From: Hymenobacter sp. BT559
GTDB lineage: Bacteria; Bacteroidota; Bacteroidia; Cytophagales; Hymenobacteraceae
Length of the DNA stretch: 64,000 bases
Assembly: GCF_016427535.1 (NCBI RefSeq)
Contig: NZ_JAELXV010000010.1
Span: 1-64,000, forward strand
Direction: 5' to 3'
The stretch's first letter is position 1, and each line of letters starts with the position of its first letter. This document shows positions 8,559-18,467 of this stretch, piece by piece. The position numbers and the translations under genes were made by a program. The notes beneath the pieces were generated by a model. The model did not search any database. It was not told the origin of the DNA and worked only from the letters and a program-made list of their open reading frames with translations.

Positions 8559-11180
8559 CTAGGCGGGAAACGTGAGGGTGAAGGTGGTACCCACCTCTAC
8601 CTGGCTTTCGACGGCGATGGTGCCGCCGCCATTCTCCACCAGGCGCTTGGTGATGTAGAGGCCCACGCCCGTGCCCTCCACGTGGGTGTGCAGGCGCTGA
8701 AACAGTCCGAATAATTGGCGCTGCTGTACCTCGCTTATGCCTAGGCCGTTGTCCTGCACTTGTACCACTACCCGCGGCCCAGTGCGGGCCGCGTGCACCC
8801 GTATCTGGCAGGGCCGGTCGAGGGCGCGGTACTTCACCGCGTTGCTGAGCAGGTTGTAGATGGCCGAGCGTAAGTTGGCCGGCGAGAAGGACACGACCAG
8901 TTCGGGCGCGACGTCGACCGTGAGCTGCGCCCCGGCGGCCACGATAAGCGGGGCCAAATCCAGGCGCACGGCCTCCACTACGGCCGCCAGGTGCACCGGC
9001 TCAGCCGGGCCGGCATGTACCAGCTGCAACCGGGAAATATCCGTGAGCTGGCCGATGGTGAACTGGAAGCGGGCCGTGGTCTGGGTTAGCAGGTCGAGCA
9101 GGTGGGCCACCAGCTCGTCCTGCTGCACGGCGGGGGGTAGGGTTTCGCGCAGGGCTAGGGTAATGCTTTCGATGTTGGTAATCGGGGCCTTAAGGTCGTG
9201 GGAGGCCGTGTAGACGAAGGTGTCCAAGTCCACGTTGGTACGCGTAAGCCGGGTGTTGCTTTCGTTCAACTCTTCGTTGGTGACCGTCAGCTCCTCGTTG
9301 ATGGCCGCTAGCTCCTCGTTGAGACCCTGCACCTGCTGGCGGGCCAGCACTTGGTCGGTGGCTTCCGTCCACATCACCACGACGCCATTCACGCGCTGGT
9401 TTTCATCGTGCAAAGGCTTAAAGATGACATTATAGTATCCTAAGGCTGGCAAGCCGGTGTGGGCGCGGGCCAACTTGATGGGCACTTCGCGCAGCACCAC
9501 GGCCTCGCCGGTGGCCAGGATGCCAGCCAGCATTTCTTCGAAGCCCTGGCCGGCCGAGCTGGGAATGGCCTCGAAGTGGGGGCGGCCCAGCACGTCGGCC
9601 ACCGCCACGCCCCAGATAATTTCGGCGTTCGCATTGGCCTGCTCGATAATAAACTGTGGGCCGCGCAGCACCACAATCGCCATCGGGGCCTGCGCAAAAA
9701 GGCGCTGCTGCGCTGCTTGCTGCGCTTGCAGCGCCTGGGTGCGCTGCTGCACGCGCGCCTCTAGCTCTTCGTTCAGGTGTCGCAACTGCCGCTGCGCCTC
9801 GCTCAAAGCCACGTTGGCCGACTGGTATTCCTCGTTGCTAGCTCGCAGCTCTTCGTTGATGGCGGCCAGTTCTTCGTTAAGCGTCTGTACCTGCTGGCGG
9901 GCCACTACCTGCTCGGTCACGTCCACGGCTACGCAGAGTACACCGCTCACCTGGCCGTCAACCTCGTAAAGCGGTTGGTAAACAAAGTTGAAATAAGTCG
10001 TGTGAAGCTGGCCATCACGCCGCAGCGTGGCGGGGGTTTCGGTGCCAATATACGACACCTGCGTGTGCAGCACCTGCCGCAGCAAGTCGTCAAAGCCCTG
10101 GCCTTGCAGCTCGGGCACGGCCTCCAGCAGCGGCCGGCCCAGGACCTGCGCCGGGGTGTAGCCCCAGAGCGCCGATATAACGGCGTTCACCGTCGTAATG
10201 CGCAGGTCCTCCCCCTCATATAAGCTAATGGCTACTGGGGCCTGCGTGATAAGGGCTTGCAGTTGGTTCCGCTCGCGCACGGCCTCGGCGCGGGCCGCTT
10301 CGAGCTGCTGGTTGAGCTGTTCGACCTGCTGGCGGGCCAGGACCTGCTCCGTAACGTCGATGGCCGACGTCAGCACGCCCGTGCGCTGCCCTTGCCCGTC
10401 GTAGCTCGGCTGATAGGTGATGTTAAAGTACCCCTGGTACGGCTGCCCGGCCCGGCGCAGGGAAACCAATTGCTCCTGCAAATAATGGGGCTCGCCCGTG
10501 CGCCAGACGGCGCCGAGTAGTTCCTCAAACCCCTGGCCGGCCAGCTCGGGCAGGGCCGTAAAGTGGGCCTGCCCCGCTACCTGCGCCAGGGACCGGTCCC
10601 AGAGCTGCGCCATGCGCGCGTTGGCGAACTCGATAACGTGGGTGGGGCCTTGCAGCAGGCTAATGGCCACGGGCGCTTGCTCAAACATGGCGTAGAGCGT
10701 CGCTTGCCGGGCTTCGGCGGCGGCCAGGGCGGCCTGCTCGCGGACCTGGCTCGCACGTAACGCCTCTTCCACCGCCGAGCGGGGCTGGTCGTTGGTGTCG
10801 GTGAAGCTGACGACCAGCACCTCCCCGCTGCGCTGCGCCGCGAGGTAGAAGTAGGCGTCGAGCCCGTCGTGCTGGTAATTAAACTGGTGCCGCTTGACCG
10901 TGGCCGCCTGGAACGCCTGGCAGTAAAAGTCGAACACGCCGGTGGGCCGGGCAGTGGGGTAAAGCGTCAGAAACGACTGCTCGGGCCGCTCCGGCAGCTG
11001 CAGCATCTGCTGGGCGGCGGCGTTGAGCCGCACGTAGGCCAGGTCTACTATCTCCACTTCATCGGCCGCAAACACGGGCTGGAAGAGGATAACGCCCGTC
11101 ATGGAGACGTTGAACAGCACTTCCAGCAGGTCTTCGGAAGCCGGCACGGGGGCTGGGTGCGCCGGAGTGTGAGCAGACAT
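8559..11180 (-). CDS. Multi-PAS sensor histidine kinase, 873 aa
   Basis: The ATG at 11180 (MSAHTPAHP) is preferred over an in-frame TTG three codons earlier. An N-terminal PAS-like domain and three more PAS units are separated by long coiled coils, one very long (LNEELAAINEELRASNEEY and onward). HisKA has His661 (SHDLKAPITN); the HATPase_c domain has NLLSNAVKY, DNGLGIS and GTGVGLYITKR boxes. No membrane helix. It is the first of three paralogous kinase genes on this strand, 258 bp ahead of the second, so it may have its own promoter. The signal sensed is unknown. Confidence 0.92.
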   Translation of the reverse strand: MSAHTPAHPAPVPASEDLLEVLFNVSMTGVILFQPVFAADEVEIVDLAYVRLNAAAQQMLQLPERPEQSFLTLYPTARPTGVFDFYCQAFQAATVKRHQFNYQHDGLDAYFYLAAQRSGEVLVVSFTDTNDQPRSAVEEALRASQVREQAALAAAEARQATLYAMFEQAPVAISLLQGPTHVIEFANARMAQLWDRSLAQVAGQAHFTALPELAGQGFEELLGAVWRTGEPHYLQEQLVSLRRAGQPYQGYFNITYQPSYDGQGQRTGVLTSAIDVTEQVLARQQVEQLNQQLEAARAEAVRERNQLQALITQAPVAISLYEGEDLRITTVNAVISALWGYTPAQVLGRPLLEAVPELQGQGFDDLLRQVLHTQVSYIGTETPATLRRDGQLHTTYFNFVYQPLYEVDGQVSGVLCVAVDVTEQVVARQQVQTLNEELAAINEELRASNEEYQSANVALSEAQRQLRHLNEELEARVQQRTQALQAQQAAQQRLFAQAPMAIVVLRGPQFIIEQANANAEIIWGVAVADVLGRPHFEAIPSSAGQGFEEMLAGILATGEAVVLREVPIKLARAHTGLPALGYYNVIFKPLHDENQRVNGVVVMWTEATDQVLARQQVQGLNEELAAINEELTVTNEELNESNTRLTRTNVDLDTFVYTASHDLKAPITNIESITLALRETLPPAVQQDELVAHLLDLLTQTTARFQFTIGQLTDISRLQLVHAGPAEPVHLAAVVEAVRLDLAPLIVAAGAQLTVDVAPELVVSFSPANLRSAIYNLLSNAVKYRALDRPCQIRVHAARTGPRVVVQVQDNGLGISEVQQRQLFGLFQRLHTHVEGTGVGLYITKRLVENGGGTIAVESQVEVGTTFTLTFPA

Positions 11181-11466
11181 AAGGCGCAAAAAACAACTAA
11201 TTAAGGGTGCTAAAGTACGGCCCTTAAATAGTTCTTTCGGAAACTACTTCTTGACCCAGCAAAAAGTGGGTTTTCGGTCTATCTAGCGGGGGTAGGGGAG
11301 GGGGTGTCGGAACTGCGCGCCTTTCGGACGCACTGTGAAGTTTCAAATTGTCAGTTTTTAGTGGCTCTCTTTACTGGCTAAACAACTTCACTTTTGTTAG
11401 CAGGATTACTTCAGGATTGAAAGCGTCTTTTGAGCTACCGGACAAAACGCTTTTACGCTATCAATC

Positions 11467-12144
11467 ATGAAATTACTCCTTGTCGAAGACGAAGCGGCCT
11501 TACGTACCACGCTGGTACCGGCGCTCGCCCAGAACGGCTATGTTGTGGAGGTAGCCATAAATTTTGCCCAGGCCTACGAAAAAATCAAGCTCTACCGCTA
11601 TGACTGCGTGCTGGTAGATTTGACCCTGCCCGATGGTGATGGTCTTGACCTGGTACGGTCCCTGAAGGCCGACGGCTCGCCGGCCGGGGTGCTCATCTTC
11701 ACCGCCCGCGACACGCTCGAAGACCGCATCACTGGCCTGGACTTAGGGGCCGACGATTATCTGGTTAAGCCCTTCCACCTGTCCGAATTGAATGCGCGAG
11801 TACGGGCCATCATTCGGCGGCGGCAATTTCAGGGGCAGCATCATATCGCATTTCGGGACCTCTTGGTCTGGCCCGAGCAGAATGAAGTCTTGGTGCACGG
11901 CGAAGCCCTGACGTTGACGCGTAAGGAGTACGATTTGCTACTTTATCTGCTAGCTAATCCCGGGCGAGTACTCACCAAAGAAGCCATTGCCGAGCACCTA
12001 TGCGGCGACCAGGTAGACGCGGCTGACTCGTTCGACTTCATCTACACCCACCTCAAAAACCTGCGCAAGAAGCTCCAGGAGCACGGGGCTGAGAACTATA
12101 TCCGTACCCTTTATGGGGTAGGCTATAAGCTCAACCTGGAGTAA
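11467..12144 (+). CDS. OmpR/PhoB-family response regulator, 225 aa
   Basis: A receiver domain (1-115) with the acidic pair ED at 7-8, phospho-acceptor Asp51 (VLVDLTLPDGDG), Thr79 and Lys101 (YLVKPF) is followed by a winged-helix DNA-binding domain (about 128-225) ending in the typical IRTLYGVGYKL strand. The gene is followed 14 bp later by its kinase. The pair lies beside an efflux operon and other envelope genes whose promoters share a sequence element, so this protein is the best local candidate for their activator (inference). Confidence 0.95.
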   Translation: MKLLLVEDEAALRTTLVPALAQNGYVVEVAINFAQAYEKIKLYRYDCVLVDLTLPDGDGLDLVRSLKADGSPAGVLIFTARDTLEDRITGLDLGADDYLVKPFHLSELNARVRAIIRRRQFQGQHHIAFRDLLVWPEQNEVLVHGEALTLTRKEYDLLLYLLANPGRVLTKEAIAEHLCGDQVDAADSFDFIYTHLKNLRKKLQEHGAENYIRTLYGVGYKLNLE

Positions 12145-12158
12145 AGGCCTAGTCACGC

Positions 12159-13427
12159 ATGAAGCTACTCGCCGCTACTACCCGCTACTACCTGCTGCTG
12201 ACGGCTGGCCTATTTGTGCTGGCCAGCGGCCTGCTGTACTTCGGCCTGGAGTGGGCCCTGCGGCACGAGGCTGATGAGCAGCTGCACAACGAGCGGCTGT
12301 ACGTACAACACCTGGCGGCGGGCGGCAAAAGTCTGCCGGCCAGCCTTTTTGCTTACCAGCTTAGCCGCAGTACCAGCCCCCGACTCACGGGCTTTAGCGA
12401 TACCCTGCTGCTCGACCCGGTGGAACAGGAGTTAGTGCCCTTCCGACAGCTGACGTTTCGGCTGCCGGCTACCCCTAGCCACGCCGCCGAGTGGCTCACG
12501 TTACGCAAGTCCCTAGTGGAAAGCCAGGATGTGCTGCGGGTAGTGCTGGGCGTGATGCTCGGCGCGCTGGCGCTGCTGCTGCTCGGCGTAGTGGGCCTGA
12601 ATCGTTGGCTGGCCAAGCGCCTGTGGGCGCCTTTTCAACATACGTTGACGCGGCTGCGGGCCTACGACCTGCACCGCCACCAGCCGCTGCATTTACCCTT
12701 GCCCGTCATCGTGGAGTTTGCGGAACTCAACCAAGCGCTTAATCAGCTGAGTGAGCGCCTAGTAGCAGACTACGAAAGCCTGCGCCAGTTTACCGAAAAT
12801 GCGGCCCACGAAACCCAGACGCCGCTGGCCATCATGCAGGCCAAGATGGAGCAGCTATTGCAAGCCCCCACGCTAGCTGAAGATGAGGCGACGATGACCT
12901 TACTGGGCGAGCTGCTTCAGGCCTCGCAACGCCTCTCGCGCCTGCACCAAGCCCTCACGCTGCTGAGCCGCCTTGAAAACCATCAGTTTGCTCCCGCCCA
13001 GGTGGTACCCGTTTACCTCGACCAGGTGCTGCGCGACCGCGTAGCCATGCTGGAGCCGTTACTCGAAGCCCGTAATCTGCACTTGACGCTGCACGTAGCG
13101 CCGAACCTGACTGCCCGCCCCCTACACCCTGGCCTGGCCGATTCGCTGGTGCACAACCTGCTGCAAAATGCCATCAAGCACAACTACCCCGACGGGGACA
13201 TTGCTGTGTCGCTAAGTCAGACGGCGCTCGAAGTCAGCAATACCGGGCCAGCTATCCTAGGTGACCCCACGCGGTTTTTTGAGCGCTTCCGCAAGCACAA
13301 TGCCGCTTCCGAATCCCCGGGCTTGGGTCTGAGCATCGTGCAACACATCTGCACCTTTTATAATTTCCGGGTGGGCTACGACTATGCTGCCAGTCCGGTG
13401 CGCCACACCCTGCGGGTTGAATTCTAG
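12159..13427 (+). CDS. Membrane sensor histidine kinase, 422 aa
   Basis: Two membrane helices (about residues 9-30 and 124-146) frame a short periplasmic domain of about 90 residues. A HAMP-like linker leads to HisKA with His217 in AAHETQTPLAIMQ, then HATPase_c with NLLQNAIKHN, a short G1 box (NTGPAI) and SPGLGLSIVQ. The G1 box lacks the usual DxGxG Asp, a pattern seen in a subset of Bacteroidota kinases of this size. It is co-transcribed with the OmpR-type regulator 14 bp upstream and should phosphorylate it. The small sensor domain suits an ion or an envelope signal; the exact signal is not visible. Confidence 0.93.
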   Translation: MKLLAATTRYYLLLTAGLFVLASGLLYFGLEWALRHEADEQLHNERLYVQHLAAGGKSLPASLFAYQLSRSTSPRLTGFSDTLLLDPVEQELVPFRQLTFRLPATPSHAAEWLTLRKSLVESQDVLRVVLGVMLGALALLLLGVVGLNRWLAKRLWAPFQHTLTRLRAYDLHRHQPLHLPLPVIVEFAELNQALNQLSERLVADYESLRQFTENAAHETQTPLAIMQAKMEQLLQAPTLAEDEATMTLLGELLQASQRLSRLHQALTLLSRLENHQFAPAQVVPVYLDQVLRDRVAMLEPLLEARNLHLTLHVAPNLTARPLHPGLADSLVHNLLQNAIKHNYPDGDIAVSLSQTALEVSNTGPAILGDPTRFFERFRKHNAASESPGLGLSIVQHICTFYNFRVGYDYAASPVRHTLRVEF

Positions 13428-13542
13428 CCGGCGTACTGCCAGCTTGCTGGACCGTCAGCGCCCTAAGCTGAGCGGTGGCCAGTACCGCTGGAAAAGGCGC
13501 ATTTATACGTCCAGTTCTTCCATTGCTGTTCATTAGCCAAGG

Positions 13543-14286
13543 ATGTCTATCCGCTTCTTCTTTGCCACTCTCCGGCGGCTGGCCCGTCGCCATCAGCTCC
13601 TCTGGTTGTTGCTGGCGGTTATTGTCGGGGCGGGGGGGCTGTTTGTGGAAGTAGCCCACGAGTTGCGTGAGGACCGGCTGCAACCCGACCATGGCTTTCC
13701 CTTCGACCGGCCTATTCTCAACTTCCTGCACCAGCATGAAGGCGACGGACGCTGCGCGCTGGCCGACCAGCTGAGCGCGCTGGGTGGCCCGGTGTGGCTG
13801 GCCGTGTACGCCCTGGCGGCCCTAGGCGCGGGGCTGCTAGCGCGCCGGCGGCGCTACGGGGCGCTGGTGTTTGCGGTGGGCGCGGTGGGCGGCACGATGG
13901 CTTTTAACCTGCTGGCCAAGTACCACTTCGACCGCCTGCGGCCCGACTTCTATCACCAGATATGCCACGAAGCCGTGCAGCAGCTGCCCGACCCGAGCTT
14001 TCCCAGCGGCCATACCATGGCGACGGTGGCGCTGGCCAGTACGCTGGGTATCGTGTGCTGGCGCACGCGCTGGCGCTGGGTGGCCTGGGGCGTAGGGCTG
14101 CTGTTTGCGCTGGGCGTGTCGTGGGCGCGCCTGTACCTGGCCGCGCACTACCCGTCCGACGTGCTGGCGGGTTGGTTGGCAACCGGGGCCTGGGTTGGGA
14201 CCTGGTACCTGGTGTCCTCACGCTACCTAGGAGAGGTGCGCCGCCTGGCGCAGCAGCTCTGGCAGGCCGCCCGGACCCGTGGCTAA
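13543..14286 (+). CDS. PAP2-family membrane phosphatase, 247 aa
   Basis: All three motifs of the PAP2/type-2 phosphatidic acid phosphatase family are present in order: KYHFDRLRP (K-x6-RP), PSGH, and R-x5-H-x3-D in ARLYLAAHYPSD. About six membrane helices surround them. Such enzymes remove phosphate from lipid phosphates such as undecaprenyl or phosphatidylglycerol phosphate on the outer face of the inner membrane. It lies 115 bp after the two-component kinase and may be the third gene of that operon. Its stop overlaps the stop of the convergent RND gene by 3 bp (14284-14286). Confidence 0.9.
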   Translation: MSIRFFFATLRRLARRHQLLWLLLAVIVGAGGLFVEVAHELREDRLQPDHGFPFDRPILNFLHQHEGDGRCALADQLSALGGPVWLAVYALAALGAGLLARRRRYGALVFAVGAVGGTMAFNLLAKYHFDRLRPDFYHQICHEAVQQLPDPSFPSGHTMATVALASTLGIVCWRTRWRWVAWGVGLLFALGVSWARLYLAAHYPSDVLAGWLATGAWVGTWYLVSSRYLGEVRRLAQQLWQAARTRG

Positions 14287-17200
14287 CTGACAGCTGTGGT
14301 CGGGTCGGTAGTCGTCACCGCTTCGGGGGGCCGCACGTGGTGATAAATTAGGCGCATGCCCGTGGGCAGTACGAACAGCAGCATGGGCAGGGCCACCACG
14401 AAGCCGCCAATCACGGCCACCGCTAGCGGCTGCTGCATCTGCGCGCCCAGGCCGATACCTAGGGCCAAGGGGGAGAGGGCCAAAATGGCCCCAATAGCCG
14501 TCATTAGCTTAGGCCGGATGCGCAAGGCAATGGCGTAGCGAATGGCCGTGTCCACGTCGCCGGTCTCGCGCAGCGATTCGTAGAACTGGTGCACCGTGAA
14601 GATGGCATTCTCCGCGATGATACCCACTATCATGATGATACCCGTGTAGCTGCTCACGTTCAGGGGGATACCGGCAAAAAATAGTCCCAGCAAACAGCCC
14701 GTAATGCCCATGACGGAGATGAAGAGAATAAGCAGCGAAACCAGCCACTCGCGAAATAGGAACAGCAGCACTACGAAGACCAACAAGCTAGCCGTTAGCA
14801 GAATAAGCTCCAGTTCCCGAAATGAGGCTTGCTGGTCGGCGTAGGCTCCGCCGTACACAATGGTGTAGCCGGGCGGCAGCACCACCTGCCGGTTCACCTG
14901 CTGCCGGATGCTTTGCACGGCCGTGCCCAGGTCGAGCCCGTCGAGGCGGGCCGTGACGATGGCCACCGACTTGAGGTCTTCGCGGCGCAGCTCCACGTTG
15001 CCGGGCTCCACGGCGATGGTAGCGAAGAAGGTGAGCGGTCGCACGCTGCCATTAGGCAGGAAAATGACCTGCTTTTGTAGCTGGGTCAAGCTATTGTGGT
15101 TGAAATCGACGAAACGCAGCAGCACCTGACGTAGCTGCTCGCCGTCCTGTACCTGCCCCACCTGCAAGCCGCCGAGCGAGCCCGCCTGCGCTGGCGAGAT
15201 GCTAGCTTGCGCCGTGCCATTACCCAGGATTTGGCCACCCACTAGGTTGCCGAGCTGGGTCTGAAAGTCGAGCGGCGTGAGGCCGTAGCGCGTGAGCTTG
15301 GCCACGTCGGGCCGGAACACGATGCTGGGACCGGAGGGTATCAGGCCGTTGTTGACGTCAGCCACGCCGGTTATTTTCTCCAGCACCTGGCCGGTTTGGT
15401 TGGAAAGCTTTTCGAGGGTGGCCTGGTCGTCGCCGAAGATTTTGATTTCGATGGGTTTGGCGCTGCTCATCAAGTCACCAAGCAGGTCGCTGATGCGCTG
15501 ACCGAAGTCCACGGTGAGGGCCGGCTCGCTGGCCTCGATGCGCTGGCGCAGCTGGGCAATGACCTCGGGCGTGCTGAGCTTATGGTCGCGCCGGAGCTGA
15601 ATGAGGTAGTCGCCGTACTCGGGTGGGCGGGTATCGAAAGCCAGGCCGATGCCGGTGCGCCGCGAGTAGCTCTCGATTTCGGGGTGCTTCGTAATAATAT
15701 CGCGCTCGACCTGGCGCAGCACGCGGTCGGTTTCGGCCTGGCTGGTGCCGGGCGGCATGTGGTAATCGAGTACGATGCTACCCTCATCGAGGTCGGGTAG
15801 AAAGCCCGTTTCGAGCTTGCCAGAAACCAGGTAGGCCCCGGCCAACAAGCCAACTACCAACAGCGTCGCCAGCAGTGGCCGGGCAAACAAGCCGGTGAGC
15901 CAACTGAGCTTGGCGGCCTGCTCCTGGGCCACGTTATGGTGGTCGGGGGCGTTTTTAGTGCCCCGGTAGCCGATGAGCAGGTGCAGCACCGGCAGCAAAA
16001 GCCAGGTCACTAGAAACGAGCAGACCATGGTAATCTGCATGGTATCCGAGAGCTCTTTGAAAAAGCTGCCCGCCAGCCCGCTCATTAGCCGGAAAGGAAA
16101 GTGGATGACGATGGTGCTCAGCGACGACGCCACCATGGCCGGAAACAGGCTGCGAATAGCCTCCCGCACTACCCGAATGTTGCTGTGGGTGGGGTTCTCC
16201 TCGTGCTGTCGGTATATCTGCTCGATGATGACGATGGCATCGTCAATAATCAACCCTACCGAGGCCGCAATGGCCCCCAGGGACATGATATCCAGCGTAA
16301 TGCCGAACAGGTAAAGCACCAGCAAAGTGAAGCAGACCGTGACTGGAATCGTGAGCAGCACCGCCAGGCTGGCCCGCCACGAGCGCAGGAATACTATCAT
16401 CACCAGGATAGCCAGCGCCAAACCCTCCACAATACTATGCAGCACGCTGTCAATGCTATCCGTCACAAACACCGACTGGTCGTAGTAGGGCTTGAGCGTC
16501 ATGCCGGGGGGTAGCAGGCGGCGCAGCTCGGCGGCCTTGGCGTGGGCGTCGCGGGCGAAAGTGGCCAGGTCTACGCCCTGCTGCTTCACCAGGTCGATGA
16601 GCACGGCGGCGTGGCCGTTGGCATTGATGAGCACGAACTCCTGCTGCTCCTGAATGTCCACCGTAGCCACGTCCTGCACGCGCACCACGCGGCCCGAGTC
16701 GGCGCGCACCACTACCTGCTTGAGGTCGTCGAGGGTACCTAGGCGGGTGTCGGTGAGGGTGAGGTAGAGCCGCCGAAAGCTGGCCAAATTGCCGGCCGAT
16801 TGCACGAAATTGGTGGTGGCAAACGCGGCTTGCAGCTGGGCCGACGTAATGCGCTGCCCCGCCAACTTAGCCGGGTCGGGAATGACGACGAACTCTTTAG
16901 CCTTGCCGCCGCGCACCACTACGTTGGAAGCGCCGGACACTTGCGAGAACAGCGGCCGGGCCAGCAGATTAGCCGCGTCGCGCAGGGCAATGGGCGAGCG
17001 CGAATTGCTTTCCAGCGAGTAGCCCAGCACTGGAAACAGCGACTGGTTCATGGCCTCGGTGGCAATGGTGACGCCAGCCGGCAGCAGCCCCTTTATCTCG
17101 TTTACGCGGCTTTCGAGCTGGGCCTTGGTGCTGTATACGTCTACATTCCAGTTCAGGAACACCTGAATCACGCACGAGCCCCGGCTGGTGCTGCTTTTCA

Positions 17201-17516
17201 CCACCGTCACGCCCTTCACCCGCTTCACGGCGGCTTCGAGCGGCTTGGTCACGGTTATCATCATTCGGTCGATGGGCTGCTGCCCGGCGTCGGCGATGAG
17301 CGTGATTTTGGGAAACGTAACCTCTGGAAACAACGCCGTCTGCATCCGCGAATACGCAAACAGCCCGACAGCCAGCAGCAGCAGGCCGATGAGCAAAATC
17401 GGCTTGCGGTAGGTCTGGAAGTAAGAGGTTTCGTCGGGGCTAGCCAGCATGGGCGTAGCTGGCTGGCGCCACCTAGGCGGCACGGGCGGCGGGGTAGGGG
17501 TGGTGGGCTCGCTCAT
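14283..17516 (-). CDS. RND efflux transporter, inner-membrane pump, 1077 aa
   Basis: Length and layout match the AcrB/CusA superfamily: an N-terminal helix, a large periplasmic porter half (about 60-365), helices 2-6, a second porter half and helices 8-12. TM4 holds the pair Asp425-Asp426 in GLIIDDAIVIIE, the proton-relay arrangement of HAE-type pumps rather than the heavy-metal type, although overall spacing looks CusA-like; the substrate is therefore uncertain. The start ATG overlaps the stop of the adaptor gene (17513-17516), so the two are translationally coupled. Third gene of a TolC-adaptor-pump operon. Confidence 0.93.
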   Translation of the reverse strand: MSEPTTPTPPPVPPRWRQPATPMLASPDETSYFQTYRKPILLIGLLLLAVGLFAYSRMQTALFPEVTFPKITLIADAGQQPIDRMMITVTKPLEAAVKRVKGVTVVKSSTSRGSCVIQVFLNWNVDVYSTKAQLESRVNEIKGLLPAGVTIATEAMNQSLFPVLGYSLESNSRSPIALRDAANLLARPLFSQVSGASNVVVRGGKAKEFVVIPDPAKLAGQRITSAQLQAAFATTNFVQSAGNLASFRRLYLTLTDTRLGTLDDLKQVVVRADSGRVVRVQDVATVDIQEQQEFVLINANGHAAVLIDLVKQQGVDLATFARDAHAKAAELRRLLPPGMTLKPYYDQSVFVTDSIDSVLHSIVEGLALAILVMIVFLRSWRASLAVLLTIPVTVCFTLLVLYLFGITLDIMSLGAIAASVGLIIDDAIVIIEQIYRQHEENPTHSNIRVVREAIRSLFPAMVASSLSTIVIHFPFRLMSGLAGSFFKELSDTMQITMVCSFLVTWLLLPVLHLLIGYRGTKNAPDHHNVAQEQAAKLSWLTGLFARPLLATLLVVGLLAGAYLVSGKLETGFLPDLDEGSIVLDYHMPPGTSQAETDRVLRQVERDIITKHPEIESYSRRTGIGLAFDTRPPEYGDYLIQLRRDHKLSTPEVIAQLRQRIEASEPALTVDFGQRISDLLGDLMSSAKPIEIKIFGDDQATLEKLSNQTGQVLEKITGVADVNNGLIPSGPSIVFRPDVAKLTRYGLTPLDFQTQLGNLVGGQILGNGTAQASISPAQAGSLGGLQVGQVQDGEQLRQVLLRFVDFNHNSLTQLQKQVIFLPNGSVRPLTFFATIAVEPGNVELRREDLKSVAIVTARLDGLDLGTAVQSIRQQVNRQVVLPPGYTIVYGGAYADQQASFRELELILLTASLLVFVVLLFLFREWLVSLLILFISVMGITGCLLGLFFAGIPLNVSSYTGIIMIVGIIAENAIFTVHQFYESLRETGDVDTAIRYAIALRIRPKLMTAIGAILALSPLALGIGLGAQMQQPLAVAVIGGFVVALPMLLFVLPTGMRLIYHHVRPPEAVTTTDPTTAVS

Positions 17517-18439
17517 CGGACCACTTTTACTTTAGCGGTGTCGGCCAACCCGTAATTGCCCGAGCTTAAAATTCGGTCTTTTGGCTGAAAAATCGGGCTT
17601 TTGATTTCCGTTTCGTCGGGCTGCTGCACACCCAGCGTTACGGGTACTTTGATGGCCGTGGAGTCGTTGACCAGCTTCATCACCCAGAAGTTGTGCAGCG
17701 TCTCGTCGGCCAGCACGCAGGGGGTAGGCAGGGTTTGGGCGTTGGGCCGCTTGGTTTGGGTGAGGCGCACCTGCACGATGAGGTTCTCGGGAATGACGCC
17801 CTGCGGGTTGGTCGGCCGCACCAGGTACACCTCCGATTGGCCGGGGCTGACGCTGGCCAGCGGGGCCAGTACCGTACCCGCGAGGCGGGTGCTGTCGGGT
17901 AGCACAATGGTGCAGCTGGGGTTGCCCTGGGCCAGGGCGTGGTACTCGTAGGGCAGGTTGAGCTGAAACACCAACTGGCTACTTTCGGCTACCGTGCACA
18001 GCGCCGTGCCTTCGAGCAGATAATCACCCGACTGCTGGATATTGAGCACGCTCACAATACCCGCCGACGGCGCCGTAACTGACACGAGCCCGAAGCCCTT
18101 GAGCGAGGGGTCGATGCGCTCGGCATCGTTGCCTAGGGCCCGGCGCTCCTTGGTTTCGAGCGAGAACAAGACCTGGCCCGCCCGTACGCGGTCGCCGAGG
18201 CGCACCCGCACGCCGGTGACGTAGCCGGCCACGGGGGCCGTCACGGTGCTTTTGCGGGGGTAGGTCGAGGTAGCCGGAAACGTGCGGTACTGCGTCAGCG
18301 ACTGCGTTTGCACGGTCACGACCTGCACTTGAGCGCGGGGCGGCGGGCCGGCCGCCTCTTCGTCGGGGGCAGCCCCGTGGCAGGCGGCGAGCAACAAGGC
18401 CGCCAGGACGAGGCAGCAGAAGCGGGATAGTAAAAGCAT
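17513..18439 (-). CDS. RND periplasmic adaptor lipoprotein (membrane fusion protein), 308 aa
   Basis: The start is taken at the ATG at 18439 because it opens a clean lipoprotein signal (MLLLSRFCCLVLAALLLAAC, lipobox Cys20); the open frame continues 18 codons upstream without a signal. A split biotinyl-lipoyl-like domain (GYVTGVRVRLGDRVRAGQ and AGIVSVLNIQQSGDYL) and a beta-barrel region follow, but the alpha-hairpin between the lipoyl halves is very short. It links the inner-membrane pump to the outer-membrane channel. It lies 28 bp after the TolC gene and overlaps the pump gene by 4 bp. Confidence 0.9.
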   Translation of the reverse strand: MLLLSRFCCLVLAALLLAACHGAAPDEEAAGPPPRAQVQVVTVQTQSLTQYRTFPATSTYPRKSTVTAPVAGYVTGVRVRLGDRVRAGQVLFSLETKERRALGNDAERIDPSLKGFGLVSVTAPSAGIVSVLNIQQSGDYLLEGTALCTVAESSQLVFQLNLPYEYHALAQGNPSCTIVLPDSTRLAGTVLAPLASVSPGQSEVYLVRPTNPQGVIPENLIVQVRLTQTKRPNAQTLPTPCVLADETLHNFWVMKLVNDSTAIKVPVTLGVQQPDETEIKSPIFQPKDRILSSGNYGLADTAKVKVVR

Positions 18440-18467
18440 ACGTTGAGTAGGAATCGCCGCGCGCCGG

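Noticed and set aside
14283-17516. Heavy-metal (CzcA/CusA) assignment for the RND pump
   Set aside because: TM4 has the Asp-Asp pair typical of HAE-type pumps, so the substrate cannot be called from the sequence.
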